From Bifidobacterium breve (GTDB lineage: Bacteria; Actinomycetota; Actinomycetes; Mycobacteriales; Mycobacteriaceae): a stretch of 10,596 bases of DNA. The notes beneath the pieces are model-generated. The model was not told where the DNA came from and ran no database searches. It saw only the letters and a list, made by a program, of their open reading frames with translations. Both the position numbers and the translations under genes were made by a program. Where the stretch lies: NCBI GenBank assembly GCA_945882475.1, contig CAMCWJ010000072.1:1-10596 (forward strand). The letters run 5' to 3'. Shown here one piece after another: positions 1 through 6,857 of the stretch (position 1 is its first letter; each line of letters begins with the position of its first letter).

Positions 1-40
1 GCCATTCTTCTGCGTGGTTCCTCACTCAACGCACGAGTTC
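1..40 (-). other. Possible leader and start codon of the next minus-strand gene
   Basis: Reading leftward after the atsA stop, the minus strand carries GAGTGAGGAA and AGAAGA followed by an ATG at positions 5-3, so a further gene may begin at the window edge. Only the start codon and two bases of the next codon are visible, so the protein cannot be identified. In M. tuberculosis the gene after atsA (Rv0712) belongs to the formylglycine-generating enzyme family, which converts the active-site cysteine of sulfatases to formylglycine. That gene would make functional sense here, but this rests on synteny only. The spacing is not ideal: AGAAG lies very close to the ATG, and GAGGAA lies about 13 bases away. 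Confidence 0.3.
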
Positions 41-2392
41 TCAGTCTTTGGCGAACGCAGCCGCGAGTTGCCGCTCGGCGTCGATGTACGGAGCGCCGGA
101 GACGTCGACAACCACGCGTGCGATGGTGCCGCCGGTGAACTCGAACGGCGCCCGATAGGACTGCGAGACCGGCTGGCCGAGGTTGCGGCCCACACTGACC
201 CCGCCACCGGCCAGGCCGAAGATGAAGGGATGGGCCTTCACCCCGGCCAGGGTGGCCACCGCGGCTCCGTCGACATACAGCGTCGCATCGCCCTGCGGAA
301 TGAAACTGCCCTCCACCGTGCCGGTTCGGGCGTAGCCGACACCGAGGGTGTGTTTGCCCATCGGCACCGGATCCGGTGATGACACCTTCTGCTCGACCTC
401 GCCGAAGAAGTTGTAGACGAAGTGCAGACGGCCATCGGCGACGAACAGCGTGTAGCCGCCGTGCCCGGCGCCCTGTTTGAGCAGCACGCCGTGAACATCC
501 GCGCTGTCCACCGTCACCTCGGCCAGCACCGAGAAGGATCGACCCGCAATGTTCACGCATGCCCCGAGCGGGACCGGCGCGGTGTGCGGGTAGTAGATGT
601 AGCTGGAGCGGTCACCGGCCAGCGAGGGACGCCGGCGGCCGAGGACCTCCATGATGTTGAAGTCGGCCAGCGGCAGACCGTTGTATTTGTCGGCCTCGGC
701 AAACCACAGCTTCTGCATTTCCTCGAGCTTCTCGGGATGCTGGGCAGCCAGGTCGTGGCATTGACTGCGGTCGGCCTCGATATGGAAAAGCTCCCAGCGG
801 TCTTTGTCGAAGTGCCCCCACCCCGATGGCGTGGCAGCGTGCACGGTGTTGGCGAACCAACCCTCGTGCCAGATGCCCCGGGTGCCGAGCATGCTGTAGA
901 ACTGGGTGTCCTTGCCGGTCTTGGCTTTCGGATCATCCAGTGCCGCTTTAAAACTCACTCCCTCGAGTGGTCTCTGCGGGACTGCCTTCACCGTCTTCGG
1001 AGGTGTGATGCCCAATAGGTCATAGACGGTCGGGGTGATGTCGGCGACGTTGACGTAGTTGTCGCGGAACTCGCCGTGTGCACGAATCCCCTTGGGCCAC
1101 GAGATGATCGCGGTGTCGGCGATTCCGCCTTCGTATGAGGCGTAGCGCTTGTAGAGCTTGTAGGGCGTATTGAATGCCATCGCCCAGCCGATCGGGTAAT
1201 GGTTGTAGGTCTGCGGGCCACCGAGTTCGTCGTAGAACCGCATGCTCTCGGCGACCGTGTCGATGAGACCGTTGAAGAACTTGACTTCGTTGACCGAGCC
1301 GTTGGGTCCGCCTTCACCGCTGGCACCATTGTCGGAGATCACCACGATGAGGGTGTTGTCCAACTGCCCGGATTCCTCCAGATAGTCGAGGACTCGACCG
1401 ATCTGCGCATCGGTGTAGGACAGGAAGCCGGCGAACACCTCGGCCATCCTGGCGAAGAGTCGCTTCTCCTCCTCCGACAAGCCATCCCACGGCCGCACGG
1501 TGTCCTGTTCCGGCCACGGCTCACCGTTGGGGCCCTTGACATCGGCGTAGGGGTTGATCGCGGAGAGTTCGGTATCGGCCGGTACCACGCCGAGGTTCTT
1601 CTGATTGGCCAGCACGATCTCGCGATAGCGCTCGTACCCCATGTCGAAGCGGCCGGCGTACTTATCGGCCCACTCCTTGAACACGTGGTGCGGCGCATGG
1701 CCGGCGCCGGGGCACAGGTAGGAGAACCACGGCTTGTCCGGCGCGATCACCTTGGCGTCCTGGATGAACTCGATTGTCTTGTCGGCCAGGTCCTTCGACA
1801 GGTGGTAGCCCTGCTCCGGGGTGGCGGGTGGCTCGACGGGGTGGTTGTCGTAGACCAGTTCCGGGTACCACTGGTCGGTCTCCCCGCCGAGGAAGCCGTA
1901 GAACCGCTCGAAACCCCTCGACAGCGGCCAGTGCCGTTTGGTGGCGGCCAGGCTGGACTCCTCCAGCGGGGTCATGTGCCACTTGCCGAGGCAGTAGGTG
2001 TTGTATCCGCGTTCGGCCAGCACCTCCGAGATCAGCGCGGTGTCATCGGGGATGCGGCCGTTGATGCCGGGAAATCCCTCGGTGAACTCCTCCACCACGG
2101 CCATGCCGACCGACGTCGCATTGCGCCCGGTGAGCAGAGCGGCCCGGGTGGGCGAGCACAGTGCGGTGGTGTGGAACTGGGTCAACCGCACTCCGCGCTC
2201 CGCGATGCGGGTCATCGCGGGCATGTCGACCAGTCCGCCGAAGCAGTCCCAGGTCGCGATACCGACGTCGTCCCAGACGACGTAGAGCACATTGGGCGCA
2301 TCCGGCGGGGCGCTCGGGGCCTCGTACGGCCCCCAGTCCGGTTCGGAGTCGCGGATGTCGAGGGCGATCTTGCCGGTGAACTCAGCTGCCAT
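41..2392 (-). CDS. atsA: Type I arylsulfatase (formylglycine-dependent), cytosolic
   Basis: A 783-residue sulfatase that hydrolyses sulfate esters using a formylglycine made from cysteine. Sulfatase signature I is visible as LCSPTRAALLTG, with the modifiable Cys79 (codon 2158-2156) in the C-x-P-x-R form. Signature II is GYNTYCLGKWH at 129-139. Likely calcium and sulfate ligands are Asp41, Asp42, Asp354 and Asn355. Lys137, His139, His232 and perhaps Lys415 are likely active-site residues by analogy with the Pseudomonas AtsA family. The catalytic domain spans roughly residues 30-560. A beta-rich LamG/concanavalin-like C-terminal part covers about 610-783. The N-terminus has no signal peptide or membrane segment, so a cytosolic location is likely. 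The ATG at 2392 leaves 33 bases after rpsQ. There is no Shine-Dalgarno sequence, but a TAACGT -10-like box lies 8 bases upstream, which suggests a leaderless mRNA. The natural substrate is unknown. The length is close to that of Rv0711. Confidence 0.95.
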   Translation of the reverse strand: MAAEFTGKIALDIRDSEPDWGPYEAPSAPPDAPNVLYVVWDDVGIATWDCFGGLVDMPAMTRIAERGVRLTQFHTTALCSPTRAALLTGRNATSVGMAVVEEFTEGFPGINGRIPDDTALISEVLAERGYNTYCLGKWHMTPLEESSLAATKRHWPLSRGFERFYGFLGGETDQWYPELVYDNHPVEPPATPEQGYHLSKDLADKTIEFIQDAKVIAPDKPWFSYLCPGAGHAPHHVFKEWADKYAGRFDMGYERYREIVLANQKNLGVVPADTELSAINPYADVKGPNGEPWPEQDTVRPWDGLSEEEKRLFARMAEVFAGFLSYTDAQIGRVLDYLEESGQLDNTLIVVISDNGASGEGGPNGSVNEVKFFNGLIDTVAESMRFYDELGGPQTYNHYPIGWAMAFNTPYKLYKRYASYEGGIADTAIISWPKGIRAHGEFRDNYVNVADITPTVYDLLGITPPKTVKAVPQRPLEGVSFKAALDDPKAKTGKDTQFYSMLGTRGIWHEGWFANTVHAATPSGWGHFDKDRWELFHIEADRSQCHDLAAQHPEKLEEMQKLWFAEADKYNGLPLADFNIMEVLGRRRPSLAGDRSSYIYYPHTAPVPLGACVNIAGRSFSVLAEVTVDSADVHGVLLKQGAGHGGYTLFVADGRLHFVYNFFGEVEQKVSSPDPVPMGKHTLGVGYARTGTVEGSFIPQGDATLYVDGAAVATLAGVKAHPFIFGLAGGGVSVGRNLGQPVSQSYRAPFEFTGGTIARVVVDVSGAPYIDAERQLAAAFAKD

Positions 2393-2400
2393 GAAACTTG

Positions 2401-2406
2401 ACGTTA
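2401..2406 (-). promoter_or_regulatory. Candidate -10 element for a leaderless atsA transcript
   Basis: On the minus strand TAACGT fits the actinobacterial TANNNT -10 consensus. It is followed by exactly 8 bases and then the atsA ATG, so transcription would begin at or next to the start codon. The lack of a ribosome-binding sequence before atsA fits leaderless translation, which is common in mycobacteria. No convincing -35 hexamer is present at 17-18 bases. The box lies in the 33-base rpsQ-atsA gap, so atsA could be expressed both from its own start and by read-through from the S10 operon. Confidence 0.4.
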
Positions 2407-2425
2407 CCCGGTGGCGTCGGTGGTG

Positions 2426-2713
2426 CTACTTGGCCTTCTCGAGGATATCGAGCAGTCGCCAGCGCTTGGTGGCAGAAAGCGGACGGGTCTCCATCAGCGA
2501 GACGCGGTCGCCGATACCGGCGATGCCGTCCTCGTCGTGCGCCTTCACCTTGCTGGTGGTCCGGATGATCTTGCCGTACTTGGGATGTGGCGAACGCGAC
2601 TCGAGTTCGACGACGATCGTCTTCTGCATCTTGTCGCTCACGACGTAGCCGATCACGGTCTTGCGCCGGCCGCGCGGCGTCTCGGTGCGCGGGGTCTTCT
2701 TGGTCTCGGTCAT
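2426..2713 (-). CDS. rpsQ: 30S ribosomal protein S17
   Basis: A 95-residue primary 16S rRNA-binding protein of the small subunit, with an OB fold. The S17 signature region GDRVSLMETRPLSATKRW is at 69-86, and the core YVVSDKMQKTIVVELE is at 23-38. The ATG at 2713 directly abuts the rpmC stop (TAAATG on the minus strand), with GGTGGACAGGA upstream in the rpmC tail as a moderate ribosome-binding site, so translation is probably coupled. It is the last ribosomal gene here and ends in TAG at 2426. As I recall it, the M. tuberculosis protein carries a longer Ala/Lys/Pro-rich N-terminal extension. This one starts with only about 15 basic residues before the core, closer to the usual bacterial size. 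Confidence 0.97.
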   Translation of the reverse strand: MTETKKTPRTETPRGRRKTVIGYVVSDKMQKTIVVELESRSPHPKYGKIIRTTSKVKAHDEDGIAGIGDRVSLMETRPLSATKRWRLLDILEKAK

Positions 2714-2950
2714 TTATGAATCCTGTCCACCGGGACCGGCGGCCAGACCCAGCTCACGTTCGCGCAGCACCGTATAGATGCGCGCAATCTCGGAACGGAC
2801 GACGCGCAGCCGCCGGTTGTTGGCCAGCTGCCCGGTGGCCATCTGGAAGCGCAGGTTGAACAGCTCTTCCTTGGACTCGCGAAGCTTGTCGGTCAGTTCG
2901 TCGTCGGTCAGTTCACGCAGCTCACCGGCGTTGACGCCCACTGCTGCCAT
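2714..2950 (-). CDS. rpmC: 50S ribosomal protein L29
   Basis: A 78-residue protein of the large subunit that sits near the exit of the peptide tunnel. It is a helical hairpin. The ELRELTDDEL helix, the KEELFNLRFQMATGQL segment and the NNRRLRVVRSEIARI segment are the diagnostic L29 parts. The frame stays open further upstream (to 3094), but the real start is the ATG at 2950. It overlaps the rplP stop by one base (TGATG), and GAGAGGAGCAG lies just before it as a ribosome-binding site. The tail after about residue 65 (GLAAGPGGQDS) is a short non-conserved extension. It ends in TAA immediately before the rpsQ ATG. Confidence 0.97.
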   Translation of the reverse strand: MAAVGVNAGELRELTDDELTDKLRESKEELFNLRFQMATGQLANNRRLRVVRSEIARIYTVLRERELGLAAGPGGQDS

Positions 2951-3366
2951 CAGAACTGCTCCTCTCGGGTCACGATGCGGGCCTTGATCGGAAGCTTGTG
3001 GATCGCGCGGGTCAGCGCATCCCGGGCGATCTTCTCGTCGGGGTAGCTCAGCTCGAAGAGGACGCGGCCCGGCTTGACGTTGGCGACCCACCACTCCGGT
3101 GAGCCCTTGCCCGAACCCATCCGGGTTTCAGCCGGCTTCTTGGTCAGCGGGCGGTCCGGGAAGATGTTGATCCAGACCTTGCCGCCACGCTTGATGTGCC
3201 GGTTGATGGCGATACGGGCGGACTCGATCTGCCGGTTGGTGATGTAGGCGTGCTCGAGGGCCTGGATGCCGTAGTCGCCGAAGGTCACCTCGGTGCCGCC
3301 GCTGGCCATCCCCCGTTGCCGGGGATGGTGCTGCTTGCGATGCTTGACTTTGCGGGGAATCAACAT
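2950..3366 (-). CDS. rplP: 50S ribosomal protein L16
   Basis: A 138-residue large-subunit protein near the A-site and the peptidyl-transferase centre that helps position tRNA acceptor arms. The basic N-terminus MLIPRKVKHRKQHH and the L16 signature RMGSGKGSPEWWV (82-94) are intact, as is GDYGIQALEHAYITNRQIE near residues 30-48. The length matches the bacterial family. The ATG at 3366 lies three bases after the rpsC stop, with CGGAGAG at the end of rpsC as its ribosome-binding site. It ends in a TGA that shares its last base with the rpmC ATG, so coupled translation is expected. Confidence 0.98.
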   Translation of the reverse strand: MLIPRKVKHRKQHHPRQRGMASGGTEVTFGDYGIQALEHAYITNRQIESARIAINRHIKRGGKVWINIFPDRPLTKKPAETRMGSGKGSPEWWVANVKPGRVLFELSYPDEKIARDALTRAIHKLPIKARIVTREEQF

Positions 3367-3369
3367 GTT

Positions 3370-4206
3370 CTAGCTCTCCGATTCCGGCGTAGGTTCAGCC
3401 GTGACGGTCTCGACGGTCTCGGCCGGTGCCTCATCGATCCCCGAGGCGGCACGTCCGGCCTCGGTGCTGGTCGCGGTGGTGCCCGATGCGCCACTGCGGC
3501 GCGGACGAGTTCCCGCAGTCGGGCGATCGCGACGCGGACGGTCCGCGGACGGCGCGACGGCGGTCAGCTCACGCTTGCCGCCGACGACGTCGCCCTTGTA
3601 GATCCAGACCTTGACACCGATGCGACCGAAGGTGGTCTTGGCCTCGAAGAGGCCATAGTCGATGTCGGCCCGCAGCGTGTGCAGCGGAACCCGGCCTTCG
3701 CGGTAGAACTCCGAACGGCTCATCTCAGCACCGCCGAGGCGTCCGGAGCACTGCACCCGGATGCCCTTGACGTTGGGCTGGCGCATGGCGGATTGGATGG
3801 CCTTGCGCATCGCGCGGCGGAACGCCACCCGGTTGCTCAGCTGCTCGGCCACGCCCTGGGCGACCAACTGGGCCACCGATTCGGGGTTCTTGACCTCGAG
3901 GATGTTCAGCTGCACCTGCTTGCCGGTGAGCTTCTCCAGATCGGTCCGGATCCGGTCGGCCTCGGTGCCGCGGCGGCCGATCACGATGCCCGGGCGCGCG
4001 GTGTGGATATCGACCCGAACCCGGTCGCGGGTGCGCTCGATCTCCACGTCGGCGATACCGGCGCGCTCCAGTCCGGAGGCCAGCAGCCGCCGGATGGCGA
4101 CGTCCTCCTTGACGTAGTCGGCGTACTGCTTGTCGGCGTACCACCGGGACTTCCAGTCGGTCGTGATACCGAGCCGGAAGCCGTGGGGGTTGATCTTCTG
4201 GCCCAC
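3370..4206 (-). CDS. rpsC: 30S ribosomal protein S3 with long C-terminal tail
   Basis: A 278-residue protein of the small-subunit head that lines the mRNA entry channel and contributes to mRNA unwinding. The start MGQKINPHGFRLGIT and the KH RNA-binding loop GIVIGRRG (73-80) are standard. The C-terminal S3 domain runs to about residue 214. Beyond it is a low-complexity tail of about 64 residues, first Arg/Pro/Ser/Thr-rich and then acidic (ending in EPTPESES). This is longer than in E. coli and typical of actinobacterial S3. The start is GTG, overlapping the rplV TAG by one base (TAGTG), with a strong AAGGGAGG ribosome-binding site inside the rplV tail. The rplP start follows after three bases. 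Confidence 0.98.
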   Translation of the reverse strand: MGQKINPHGFRLGITTDWKSRWYADKQYADYVKEDVAIRRLLASGLERAGIADVEIERTRDRVRVDIHTARPGIVIGRRGTEADRIRTDLEKLTGKQVQLNILEVKNPESVAQLVAQGVAEQLSNRVAFRRAMRKAIQSAMRQPNVKGIRVQCSGRLGGAEMSRSEFYREGRVPLHTLRADIDYGLFEAKTTFGRIGVKVWIYKGDVVGGKRELTAVAPSADRPRRDRPTAGTRPRRSGASGTTATSTEAGRAASGIDEAPAETVETVTAEPTPESES

Positions 4207-4694
4207 TACTGCGAGCCTCCCTTCGCTTCTGCGGAAGCTTCAGTCTTCTTGGGAGCAGCCTTCTTTGCGCCGCCGGCGGCGGTCTTGCTGCCCTGCGCGC
4301 GACGCGCACGCGTCGACTGCCCGTCGCGCTGGTCGCGCGGCGGACGGCTCTCCACAATCACCGTGATGTGGCTGGTGCGCTTGCGAATCCGGAAGGCGCG
4401 ACCCTGCGCGCGGGGCCGGATGCGCTTGGCGGTCGGGCCCTCGTCGGCATAGACGGTGGCCACCACCAGGGTCCGCGGATCCAGGCCGTTGTTGTTCTGG
4501 GCGTTGGCGGCTGCGCTGGCGATCACCTTGGCAACCGGTTCGCTGGCGGCCTGGGGCGCCCAGCGCAGGATGTCGAGGGCCTCCTCCACGGACTTGCCGC
4601 GGACCAGGTCGATGACCCGGCGTGCCTTGCTCGCCGAGATCCCCACGTACCGCGCCTTGGCGGTGACGGTGGGGAATTCAGTCGTCGTGCTCAT
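4206..4694 (-). CDS. rplV: 50S ribosomal protein L22 with Ala/Lys-rich C-terminal extension
   Basis: A 162-residue protein that binds 23S rRNA and, with L4, forms the constriction of the nascent-peptide tunnel. The core is classical: VGISASKARRVIDLVRG near 17-33, ILRWAPQAASEPVAKVIASA near 42-61, and the tunnel-hairpin region RIRPRAQGRAFRIRKRTSHI at 91-110. Residues after about 119 form a disordered-looking tail rich in Ala, Lys, Arg, Ser and Gly, as is usual in mycobacteria. The frame stays open upstream to 4841, but the ATG at 4694 is preferred. It starts MSTTTEFP just before conserved sequence and is preceded by GGGAG at suitable spacing. A 13-codon ORF ends across this ATG. Confidence 0.97.
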   Translation of the reverse strand: MSTTTEFPTVTAKARYVGISASKARRVIDLVRGKSVEEALDILRWAPQAASEPVAKVIASAAANAQNNNGLDPRTLVVATVYADEGPTAKRIRPRAQGRAFRIRKRTSHITVIVESRPPRDQRDGQSTRARRAQGSKTAAGGAKKAAPKKTEASAEAKGGSQ

Positions 4695-4732
4695 CGCCGC
4701 TTCTCCCAAACTGCGGCATTCACTTCGTTCAT
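4691..4732 (-). CDS. Candidate 13-codon ORF between rpsS and rplV
   Basis: This is a minimal ORF that would encode MNEVNAAVWEKRR. Its ATG (4732-4730) overlaps the rpsS TGA in an ATGA, and its own TGA (4693-4691) overlaps the rplV ATG in another ATGA. GGAAGG near the end of rpsS is a possible ribosome-binding site about 10 bases before the ATG. The ORF spans the whole gap between the two genes, so it could pass ribosomes from rpsS to rplV. Its last four codons (AAG CGG CGA TGA) are identical to the last four of rpsS. No function for the peptide is proposed, and the ORF may be a by-product of a short duplication. Confidence 0.25.
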   Translation of the reverse strand: MNEVNAAVWEKRR

Positions 4733-4740
4733 CGCCGCTT
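4691..4740. repeat. 12-bp direct repeat flanking the rpsS-rplV gap
   Basis: TCATCGCCGCTT occurs at 4691-4702 and again at 4729-4740, with starts 38 bases apart. On the coding strand it reads AAGCGGCGATGA. The right copy is the end of rpsS (Lys-Arg-Arg-stop) and the left copy holds the rplV start codon. A small local duplication or slippage event could have produced both the repeat and the short ORF between the copies, although chance or selection for the ATGA junction are also possible. Confidence 0.6.
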
Positions 4741-5010
4741 AGCCTTCCGGTCGTCCTTGATGTGGCCCTTGAACGTCCGCGTCGGGGCGAACTCGCCCAG
4801 CTTGTGACCGACCATCGCCTCGGTGACGAACACCGGCACATGCTTGCGGCCGTCGTGGACGGCGAAGGTGTGCCCGATGAAGTCCGGGATGATGGTCGAA
4901 CGGCGCGACCAGGTCTTGATGACCTGCTTGCTGTTCTTCTCGTTGGCGACGTCGACCTTCTTGAGCAGATGGCCGTCGACGAACGGACCCTTTTTCAGAC
5001 TGCGTGGCAT
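4729..5010 (-). CDS. rpsS: 30S ribosomal protein S19
   Basis: A 93-residue protein of the small-subunit head that contacts the A-site and P-site regions and forms a complex with S13. The start MPRSLKKGPFVDGHLLKKV is standard for the family. The signature stretch covers IPDFIGHTFAVHDGRKHVPV and then MVGHKLGEFAPTRTF, roughly residues 41-80. The length is standard. The frame stays open upstream to 5118, inside rplB, but the ATG at 5010 gives the conserved N-terminus and follows GGCGGGAG at good spacing, 14 bases after the rplB stop. It ends KRR-TGA, and that TGA overlaps the ATG of a 13-codon ORF leading into rplV. Confidence 0.98.
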   Translation of the reverse strand: MPRSLKKGPFVDGHLLKKVDVANEKNSKQVIKTWSRRSTIIPDFIGHTFAVHDGRKHVPVFVTEAMVGHKLGEFAPTRTFKGHIKDDRKAKRR

Positions 5011-5024
5011 AGCTCTACTCCCGC

Positions 5025-5864
5025 CTAGCGCTTGTTCTTGCCGGTGCGCCGGCGTCGGACGATGAGCTTGTCGCTCGGCTTGCTGGGCTTGCGGGTGCGG
5101 CCTTCCGGCTTGCCCCACGGGCTCACCGGGTGGCGGCCACCGGAGGTCTTACCCTCGCCACCGCCGTGCGGGTGGTCGACCGGGTTCATCACGACACCGC
5201 GGACGGTGGGGCGCTTGCCCTTCCAGCGCATCCGGCCGGCCTTGCCCCAGTTGATGTTGGACTGCTCGGCGTTGCCGACCTCACCAACGGTGGCGCGGCA
5301 GCGCACGTCGACGCGCCGGATCTCACCGGAGGGCATACGCAACGCCGCGTAGGTGGTCTCCTTACCCAGCAGCTGGATGCTCGATCCGGCCGAACGGGCC
5401 AGCTTGGCGCCGCCACCGGGCCGCAACTCCACCGCGTGGATCAGGGTGCCGGCCGGGATGTTGCGCAGCGGCAGGCTGTTGCCGGGCTTGATGTCGGCGT
5501 TGGGTCCGGACTCCACGACGTCGCCCTGCGACAGGCCCTGCGGCGCAATGATGTAGCGCTTCTCGCCGTCGAGGTAGTGCAGCAGCGCGATGTTGGCGGT
5601 GCGGTTCGGGTCGTACTCGATGTGCGCGACCTTCGCGTTGACGCCGTCCTTGTCGTGGCGGCGGAAGTCGATCACCCGGTAGGCACGCTTGTGGCCACCG
5701 CCCTTGTGCCGGGTGGTGATGCGGCCGTGCGCGTTGCGGCCACCGGTGTTGTGCAGCGGACGCAGCAGCGACTTCTCCGGCGTCGCCCGGGTGATCTCGG
5801 CGAAGTCGGAGACGCTGGCACCGCGACGACCGGGGGTCGTCGGCTTGTACTTGCGGATTCCCAT
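5025..5864 (-). CDS. rplB: 50S ribosomal protein L2
   Basis: A 279-residue primary 23S rRNA-binding protein needed for subunit association and peptidyl-transferase centre assembly. It begins MGIRKYKPTTPGRRG. It has the NTGGRNAHGRITTRHKGGGH region at about 39-58 and the highly conserved PVDHPHGGGEG at 228-238, which contains the histidine implicated in peptidyl-transferase function. The basic C-terminus ends RRRRTGKNKR. The length matches the bacterial family. The ATG at 5864 follows the rplW stop by 28 bases, with AGGAAAC as its ribosome-binding site. The gap holds no hairpin strong enough to call a terminator. Confidence 0.98.
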   Translation of the reverse strand: MGIRKYKPTTPGRRGASVSDFAEITRATPEKSLLRPLHNTGGRNAHGRITTRHKGGGHKRAYRVIDFRRHDKDGVNAKVAHIEYDPNRTANIALLHYLDGEKRYIIAPQGLSQGDVVESGPNADIKPGNSLPLRNIPAGTLIHAVELRPGGGAKLARSAGSSIQLLGKETTYAALRMPSGEIRRVDVRCRATVGEVGNAEQSNINWGKAGRMRWKGKRPTVRGVVMNPVDHPHGGGEGKTSGGRHPVSPWGKPEGRTRKPSKPSDKLIVRRRRTGKNKR

Positions 5865-5892
5865 ATCTGTTTCCTAAAGGCTTTCTCGCCGG

Positions 5893-6195
5893 CTACGCCG
5901 GTGCTCCGAAGATGTCGATCGGCTTGCTTCCGGAAGCCAGGGTGACGATGGCACGCTTGGTGGACTTGCGCTTGCCGTATCCGGTCCGGGTGCGCTTGCG
6001 CTTGCCCTGCCGGTTGGCGGTGTTCACCGAATCCACCTTGACCGCGAAGATCTTCTCGATCGCGATCTTGATTTGGGTCTTGTTCGAGTCCGGGTGGACG
6101 ACGAACGTGTAGACGTTGTTCTCGATCAGGCCGTAGGACTTCTCCGAGATCACCGGGGCCAGGATGATGTCGCGGGGGTCAGTCACGGTAGCCAT
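5893..6195 (-). CDS. rplW: 50S ribosomal protein L23
   Basis: A 100-residue protein at the peptide-tunnel exit that provides the docking site for trigger factor and the signal recognition particle. It begins ATVTDPRDIILAPVISEKS, the usual bacterial L23 opening, followed by NVYTFVVHPDSNKTQIK near 27-43. The basic loop KRKRTRTGYGKRKSTKR is near 65-81. The length is normal. Its ATG at 6195 overlaps the rplD stop by one base (TGATG). A strong AGGAGGTG ribosome-binding site lies in the last codons of rplD, so translation is likely coupled. Confidence 0.98.
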   Translation of the reverse strand: MATVTDPRDIILAPVISEKSYGLIENNVYTFVVHPDSNKTQIKIAIEKIFAVKVDSVNTANRQGKRKRTRTGYGKRKSTKRAIVTLASGSKPIDIFGAPA

Positions 6196-6857
6196 CAGGC
6201 CGACACCTCCTGCTTGTCTGCGGTGTTGCCGACCGCGTTGGCGATGTAGGTGTTCAGCGCCTCGACGCTGAACACCACGTCGTCGGCCTTGAGCACGTCG
6301 TAGGTGTTGAGCTGGTCCGGCGAAATCACATGCACGCCGGGCAGATTCCGAACACTGCGGGCGCCGGCCTCGTCGCTACGGCCGATGACCACCAGCACGC
6401 GGGGGCGATCGGTCAGTGTGCCCAGGAAAGCCCTGGCGCTCTTGGTCGACGGGGTCTGGCCGGCGAGCAGTTCGGTCACCGCGTGGATCCGGTCGTTGCG
6501 GGCCCGGTCGCTGAGCGCCCCGCGCAGCGCGGCGGCGATCATCTTCTTCGGTGTGCGCTGGCTGTAGTCGCGCGGCTTGGGGCCGTGCACCACGCCGCCA
6601 CCCCTGTACTGCGGTGCGCGCGTGGAACCCTGGCGGGCCCGGCCGGTGCCCTTCTGCCGGAAGGGCTTCTTGCCGCCGCCGGAGACCTCGCCGCGCCGCT
6701 TGGTGGAGTGCGTGCCCTGCCGGGCCGCCGCCAACTGCGCCGTCACCACCTGGTGCATGAGCGCGATGTTGGGCTCCACGTCGAACAACTCAGCGGGCAA
6801 CTCGACGCTGCCACTGGTAGTTCCGCCCGGAGTCCGGACGTCGATCTTGATCGCCAT
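6195..6857 (-). CDS. rplD: 50S ribosomal protein L4
   Basis: A 220-residue protein that binds 23S rRNA, with a long loop that reaches the tunnel constriction and affects macrolide binding. The loop is recognisable as KKPFRQKGTGRARQGSTRAP, residues 63-82, followed by YRGGGVVHGPKPRDYSQ. The globular alpha/beta domain continues with VLVVIGRSDEA near 154-164 and ends at the DVVFSVEALNTY segment. In E. coli, L4 represses its own S10 operon by binding the leader. Whether this holds in mycobacteria is not known to me. The ATG at 6857 overlaps the rplC TAA by one base (TAATG), with GAGGTGAG upstream as its ribosome-binding site. Confidence 0.98.
   Translation of the reverse strand: MAIKIDVRTPGGTTSGSVELPAELFDVEPNIALMHQVVTAQLAAARQGTHSTKRRGEVSGGGKKPFRQKGTGRARQGSTRAPQYRGGGVVHGPKPRDYSQRTPKKMIAAALRGALSDRARNDRIHAVTELLAGQTPSTKSARAFLGTLTDRPRVLVVIGRSDEAGARSVRNLPGVHVISPDQLNTYDVLKADDVVFSVEALNTYIANAVGNTADKQEVSA

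Noticed and set aside
1199..2401. A 400-codon open frame on the plus strand opposite atsA
   Set aside because: Long antisense frames are expected in GC-rich DNA. The minus strand carries a clear sulfatase with intact motifs, and the plus-strand translation shows no recognisable domain.
2951..3094. N-terminal extension of rpmC into rplP
   Set aside because: The extra residues are an out-of-frame reading of L16. The ATG at 2950 with the TGATG overlap gives a normal L29.
3196..4452. A 418-codon plus-strand open frame opposite rplP, rpsC and rplV
   Set aside because: It lies antisense to three unmistakable ribosomal genes, and its composition (Asp/Val/Gly/Leu/Ala-rich) is typical of a shadow frame.
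5130..5945. Plus-strand open frame opposite rplB
   Set aside because: Antisense to L2, with no domain or plausible ribosome-binding site; treated as a shadow.
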